Below, piece after piece: positions 60,939 through 64,000 of a stretch of DNA of 64,000 nt; position 1 is the first letter of the stretch, and the number at the start of each line of letters is the position of its first letter. Source of the stretch: Pseudomonas sp. ICMP 561 (GTDB lineage Bacteria; Pseudomonadota; Gammaproteobacteria; Pseudomonadales; Pseudomonadaceae); the NCBI RefSeq assembly GCF_002699985.1, contig NZ_LKBT01000045.1, forward strand, positions 124,001-188,000. Reading direction: 5' to 3'. Made by a program: the position numbers and the translations under genes. The notes under the pieces were generated by a model. It made no database searches, was not told the DNA's origin, and saw only the letters and a program-made list of their open reading frames with translations.

Positions 60939-61457
60939 ATGAACATCAACAATCCAGGATATATCGAACGGCGGCCTGTCTCTGACAGACTTAATGAAAG
61001 TATCAAACCAACCAACAGGTTTTCACAACAAAACAAACACAGTCTTGAAGAACCTCCATTCGCAAGAACACTTAAAGAAAAAACAGGCTCAGTGGAAACC
61101 CCGGTCTACGCTCGGAGCGCCTCCACAAAAACGGAATGCAACCGCTTGATGAATGAAATTTTGTCAAATCCTGAAGTCGCCGACATGCGGGTAAGGGGTT
61201 ACGCCCATGAATCACTCGGTGTAGTGGCCTACAGCATCGCGGAATACCCCATTCTCAGGCTTGTAACTACAGGAGAAATTTATACGCCAGAAGTACAAGC
61301 AGAATACGATAGCATCTGGAAAGAATGGCAATACGGCCGACTATCACTTTATGAAACAGAGCTTTCCAAAGGTACTCCAGCGGCGGAAATACTCAAAAAA
61401 CTATGGCAGTACAATGACACAATGCCTGCTGATTTTCTAAAGCGTGCGGGCTGGTGA
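60939..61457 (+). CDS. Unknown 172-residue protein, second gene of the sigma-54 unit
   Basis: Not recognised. A polar, likely disordered N-terminus (1-65, containing PPFARTLKEK, similar in layout to GFAKILNN of the preceding protein) is followed by a folded domain (about 66-172) with YAHESLGVVAYSIAEYPILR and EYDSIWKEWQYGRLSLYETE. No membrane segment. The start is preceded by AGGAGCAGCA. A stem GGGCTGA/TCAGCCC near 61475-61500 follows. It is AT-rich compared with flanking core genes. Confidence 0.6.
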   Translation: MNINNPGYIERRPVSDRLNESIKPTNRFSQQNKHSLEEPPFARTLKEKTGSVETPVYARSASTKTECNRLMNEILSNPEVADMRVRGYAHESLGVVAYSIAEYPILRLVTTGEIYTPEVQAEYDSIWKEWQYGRLSLYETELSKGTPAAEILKKLWQYNDTMPADFLKRAGW

Positions 61458-61518
61458 CAGAAACATAAAGGGCTGGGCTGACACACTCATCAGCCCACCC
61501 TCCAGCATCAGTATCTCT

Positions 61519-61923
61519 CTACCATTGAACAGTCAACGAACCCTGCAAGGTGCGAATCGGGAAAAACGGACTGCGATATGCCCTGATATTAAAATAGAAT
61601 GGAAATTCAGCGTAATAGCTATTAAATACTGAAGTAGAGCCAGACGGTCGGTTAGTCACATCAAGGCATTGGTTGGTAACCATTTGGCATAGCTCAACCG
61701 TGACCGGTTGCGAGCGCCCTTGATTCACCCAGCTCCAGCTAACATTCCTCGCCCTGACCGCCACCGGGGGAGCCGGTGCGTAGGGTACATTAAATCTATA
61801 TGTCTGATTTTTAACTTCAATATTGGGTAAGCTGAATGTCGAATGATATTCATCTGCAAACGACAGTTCGGCCATCATTGCCATACAAAAAACCAACCCA
61901 ATACATATGCATTTACTTTTCAT
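61519..61923 (-). CDS. FlhE-like periplasmic protein
   Basis: 134 residues. A signal peptide (residues 1-23, ending LSFA-DE) is followed by a beta-sandwich-like domain with the FlhE pattern SWSWVNQGRSQPVTVELCQM, a second Cys (NQCLDV), SGSTSVF and GSLTVQW at the end. FlhE is a periplasmic flagellar accessory protein in enterobacteria and in secondary flagellar systems. The resemblance is by eye and moderately strong. It is convergent with the sigma-54 unit. No other flagellar gene is in the window. Confidence 0.6.
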   Translation of the reverse strand: MKSKCICIGLVFCMAMMAELSFADEYHSTFSLPNIEVKNQTYRFNVPYAPAPPVAVRARNVSWSWVNQGRSQPVTVELCQMVTNQCLDVTNRPSGSTSVFNSYYAEFPFYFNIRAYRSPFFPIRTLQGSLTVQW

Positions 61924-62243
61924 TAAACTATATCCTTATCACAAAGGCCACTGAAAAAGCTTTCCAAGCCAGCACCTCTGTTTTCAAATTTTAATGCGAC
62001 CAGAGATCGCAGACATGTCTAAACTAGACAAAACTCACTTTACGCAAGAAAACCCTGAACCTTATAGACATATGTATTACAGCCTCACTTTCAGAGTTCT
62101 CCTACAACATCTCTAAAATGTAGGACATGAACTACACGGGCATCACAATGGCTATCAAGTTTTCGTACCATTACACGTCTTCGTCACAAATCCATCACCC
62201 CCCCGCCACATAACCGAAATCATTGCAGCCGACACTGGCTGTC
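61924..62243. other. AT-rich gap between the flhE-like gene and the glycosyltransferase gene
   Basis: 320 bases with no supported gene. It contains TCCTACA-N12-TGTAGGA (62100-62125), similar in core to the palindrome at 60466-60495. It presumably holds both divergent promoters; I could not identify -10/-35 elements with confidence. Confidence 0.5.
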
Positions 62244-63437
62244 ATGAGCCAAATTCTTCACATCACGTTAATTACTGAAACCTTCGCCCCCGAGATCAAT
62301 GGCGTTGCCAATACCCTGGGCCGTTTGTGCGATGGGCTGCGGCTGCGTGGGCACCGGGTCGAGCTGGTGCGGCCTCGTCAGTCTGGCGACGTCGGGCTGG
62401 CTGCCGATGATTTGATGCTGTGCCGCGGTTGGCCGATTCCGGGTTATCCGGGGCTGCAATGGGGGCAGTCGTCAATGCACAAGCTGTTGCGCCGTTGGCA
62501 GCGACAGCGTCCGGACGTGCTGTATATCGCCACAGAGGGACCGTTAGGGCTGTCTGCCTTGAGGGCGGCGCGACGTCTGGGGATTACCGTGATCAGCGGT
62601 TTCCACACCAACTTTGCCCAGTACACCCAGCAATACGGTATGGGCTTCATGAACCGCCTGCTGACTCATTACCTGCGCTGGTTTCACAACCGCTCCAAGA
62701 TGACCTTGGTACCCAGTGTCAGTCAGAAAATAGCGCTTGAAAGACGGGGCTTCGAACGTATCGAGCTCTTGTCACGCGGGGTGGACAGCGCGCTGTTCCA
62801 TCCTTCGAAACGCTCACAGCCACTGCGCGAAAGCTGGGGGCTGAACACCGGTGATATCGCCGTATTGCATGTCGGAAGACTCGCGACCGAAAAAAACCTC
62901 TGCCTGCTCAATTCCACCTTTGAAGCGCTGCGCAACAAATACCCGCAACGCCAGTTGAAGCTGGTGATTGTAGGTGACGGCCCGCAACGCGCAGCGCTGC
63001 AACAGCAACTTCCGGAGGCTATTTTCTGCGGCACTCAGCGCGGAGAAACACTGGCTGAACACTACGCCTCAGGGGATGTGTTTTTGTTCCCGAGCCTGAC
63101 CGAGACCTTTGGCAACGTTGTGCTGGAGGCGCTGGCTTCGGGGCTGGGTGTCGTGGCGTATGACGAAGCCGCGGCAGGGCAGCATATTCGCCACGGCCAT
63201 AATGGCGCGCTGGCCATGCCGGGCGACGAGGCCGCGTTCATTGATGCAGCCTGCTGGTTGCTGGAGGACAGCGAAACCTTGCGTCGCGTACGCCTTAATG
63301 CGCGGCAGCACGCCAGTCGCCAGGGTTGGGGAGCAATCATTGATCTGTTCGAGCGCAAAATGCTCAGTGCCTGCCCGACACCAGAACCGGCAAAGCCTGA
63401 ACCGGTCCATGGTGCCGAGCTGAAGCTCAAACGCTAG
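62244..63437 (+). CDS. Group 1 glycosyltransferase (GT4, mannosyltransferase-like)
   Basis: 397 residues from the ATG at 62244. The N-terminal Rossmann half contains TETFAPEINGVANTLGRLCD, the hallmark of GDP-mannose-dependent alpha-mannosyltransferases of the MgtA type, and SGFHTNFAQYTQ. The C-terminal half has VGRLATEKNL, GDGPQRAALQ and the E-x7-E motif in PSLTETFGNVVLEALASGLG. It probably mannosylates a lipid or polysaccharide. It overlaps the convergent oxidoreductase gene by 4 bases. Confidence 0.9.
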   Translation: MSQILHITLITETFAPEINGVANTLGRLCDGLRLRGHRVELVRPRQSGDVGLAADDLMLCRGWPIPGYPGLQWGQSSMHKLLRRWQRQRPDVLYIATEGPLGLSALRAARRLGITVISGFHTNFAQYTQQYGMGFMNRLLTHYLRWFHNRSKMTLVPSVSQKIALERRGFERIELLSRGVDSALFHPSKRSQPLRESWGLNTGDIAVLHVGRLATEKNLCLLNSTFEALRNKYPQRQLKLVIVGDGPQRAALQQQLPEAIFCGTQRGETLAEHYASGDVFLFPSLTETFGNVVLEALASGLGVVAYDEAAAGQHIRHGHNGALAMPGDEAAFIDAACWLLEDSETLRRVRLNARQHASRQGWGAIIDLFERKMLSACPTPEPAKPEPVHGAELKLKR

Positions 63438-64000
63438 ACCAGCGTCGTCAGCGCATCGCGACTAAAGGGCAGAATGTCTTGCTCACGGCCTTCGCGGACT
63501 TTCACGGCCCAATCTGGATCGACCAGTAATGCGCGCCCGACGGCGACCAGATCAAACTCTTCATCGCCAAGACGCTTGAGCAGATTCTCCAGGCTGGCGG
63601 GCTGAGCGATCTTGTCGGTGTTGACCATGAACTGCAAGAACTCGCCATCCAGCCCGACGCTGCCCACGGTAATGGTCGGTTTGCCGGTCAGTTTCCTCGT
63701 CCAGCCGGCCAGATTAAGGTCCGAGCCTTCGAACTCCGGCTCCCAGAAACGCCGCGTAGAGCAGTGGAAAATATCCACGCCAGCGTCAGACAATGGCTTT
63801 AAAAACTCACCAAGCGCCTCAGGCGTTTGCACGAGACGCGCGCTGTAATCCTGCTGCTTCCACTGTGAAAAACGAAAGATGATCGGGTAATCAGGGCCGA
63901 CCGCGGCTCTGACGGCTTCAATCAATTCAATAGCGAAGCGCGATCTGTTGGCCAGGCTGCCGCCGTACTCGTCGTCACGTTGATTACTGCCCTCCCAGAA
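63434..64000 (-). CDS. NADH:flavin oxidoreductase / Old Yellow Enzyme, C-terminal part (5' end outside window)
   Basis: 188 codons remain; the frame is open to the window edge. The segment SNQRDDEYGGSLANRSRFAI is the OYE family motif, and the FMN phosphate site appears as TVGSVGLDGEF and LVAVGRALLVDPDW. It reduces activated alkenes with NAD(P)H. The N-terminal part with the catalytic Tyr is missing from this window. In P. aeruginosa I recall a similar oxidoreductase next to the equivalent glycosyltransferase gene. Confidence 0.88.
   Translation of the reverse strand, partial: FWEGSNQRDDEYGGSLANRSRFAIELIEAVRAAVGPDYPIIFRFSQWKQQDYSARLVQTPEALGEFLKPLSDAGVDIFHCSTRRFWEPEFEGSDLNLAGWTRKLTGKPTITVGSVGLDGEFLQFMVNTDKIAQPASLENLLKRLGDEEFDLVAVGRALLVDPDWAVKVREGREQDILPFSRDALTTLV

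Overview
This 64 kb window is chromosomal DNA of a Pseudomonas, most likely of the P. fluorescens complex. The evidence is the alginate operon order algG-algX-algL-algI-algJ-algF-algA, several Pseudomonas-restricted families (DUF3509, HopJ, DUF3649/DUF3325), dense REP/REPIN hairpins built on TGTAGGAGC-type ends, and the gene neighbourhood of trxB, a 2-Cys peroxiredoxin and cysZ. I saw no rRNA, tRNA, CRISPR array or complete insertion sequence.

Layout. 1-9018: the distal half of the alginate operon (epimerase end, acetylation machinery, lyase, GDP-mannose supply), closed by a strong terminator. 9.2-10.7 kb: a small membrane protein and an SDR. 10.7-17.8 kb: an accessory block with three paralogous two-domain proteins, a DUF6124-like gene with a structured leader, a 134-residue unknown and a large protein ending in an R-S-E ADP-ribosyltransferase domain. 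Three 18-bp palindromes of lux-box architecture sit about 100 bp upstream of three of these genes. 18.0-24.8 kb: an Aae-like efflux operon (outer membrane factor, FUSC pump, DUF1656, HlyD) with a divergent LysR regulator and a 144-bp tandem REPIN array inside the operon. 25-28 kb: a 2-hydroxyacid dehydrogenase, an EamA exporter and an AraC regulator.

28.1-44 kb is an iron region: a DUF3649-PepSY-DUF3325 operon divergent from fecI-fecR-fecA, a second FecI/FecR pair upstream of a hydroxamate-type TonB receptor, and a third FecI/FecR pair with no adjacent receptor. Fur-like boxes precede the three sigma genes. Between them lie a RaiA/HPF-like gene, DUF3509, a YXWGXW lipoprotein, psiE and a LexA-controlled yebG. 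44-50.4 kb: an amino-acid dehydrogenase, a SirB1-family gene and a 1145-residue toxin-like protein preceded by two small unknown genes.

51-57 kb: an SDR, a flavodoxin, a short LOV photoreceptor, a LitR-type MerR regulator that lacks the expected cobalamin-binding histidines, a divergent monooxygenase-domain membrane protein, folM, DUF1244 and HopJ. 57-64 kb: trxB, peroxiredoxin, cysZ, then an AT-rich insert with a perfect sigma-54 promoter driving two unknown genes next to an flhE-like gene, and finally a glycosyltransferase and a truncated Old Yellow Enzyme gene.

How the genes work together. AlgI, AlgJ, AlgF and AlgX acetylate alginate, AlgG epimerises it, AlgL clears periplasmic polymer and AlgA supplies the precursor. 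The iron genes form sigma/anti-sigma/receptor signalling units. The light genes (LOV plus LitR) probably form one sensing module. The accessory block at 10.7-17.8 kb looks like a co-regulated, possibly quorum-controlled toxin/exoprotein locus and is the best candidate here for an undescribed system.
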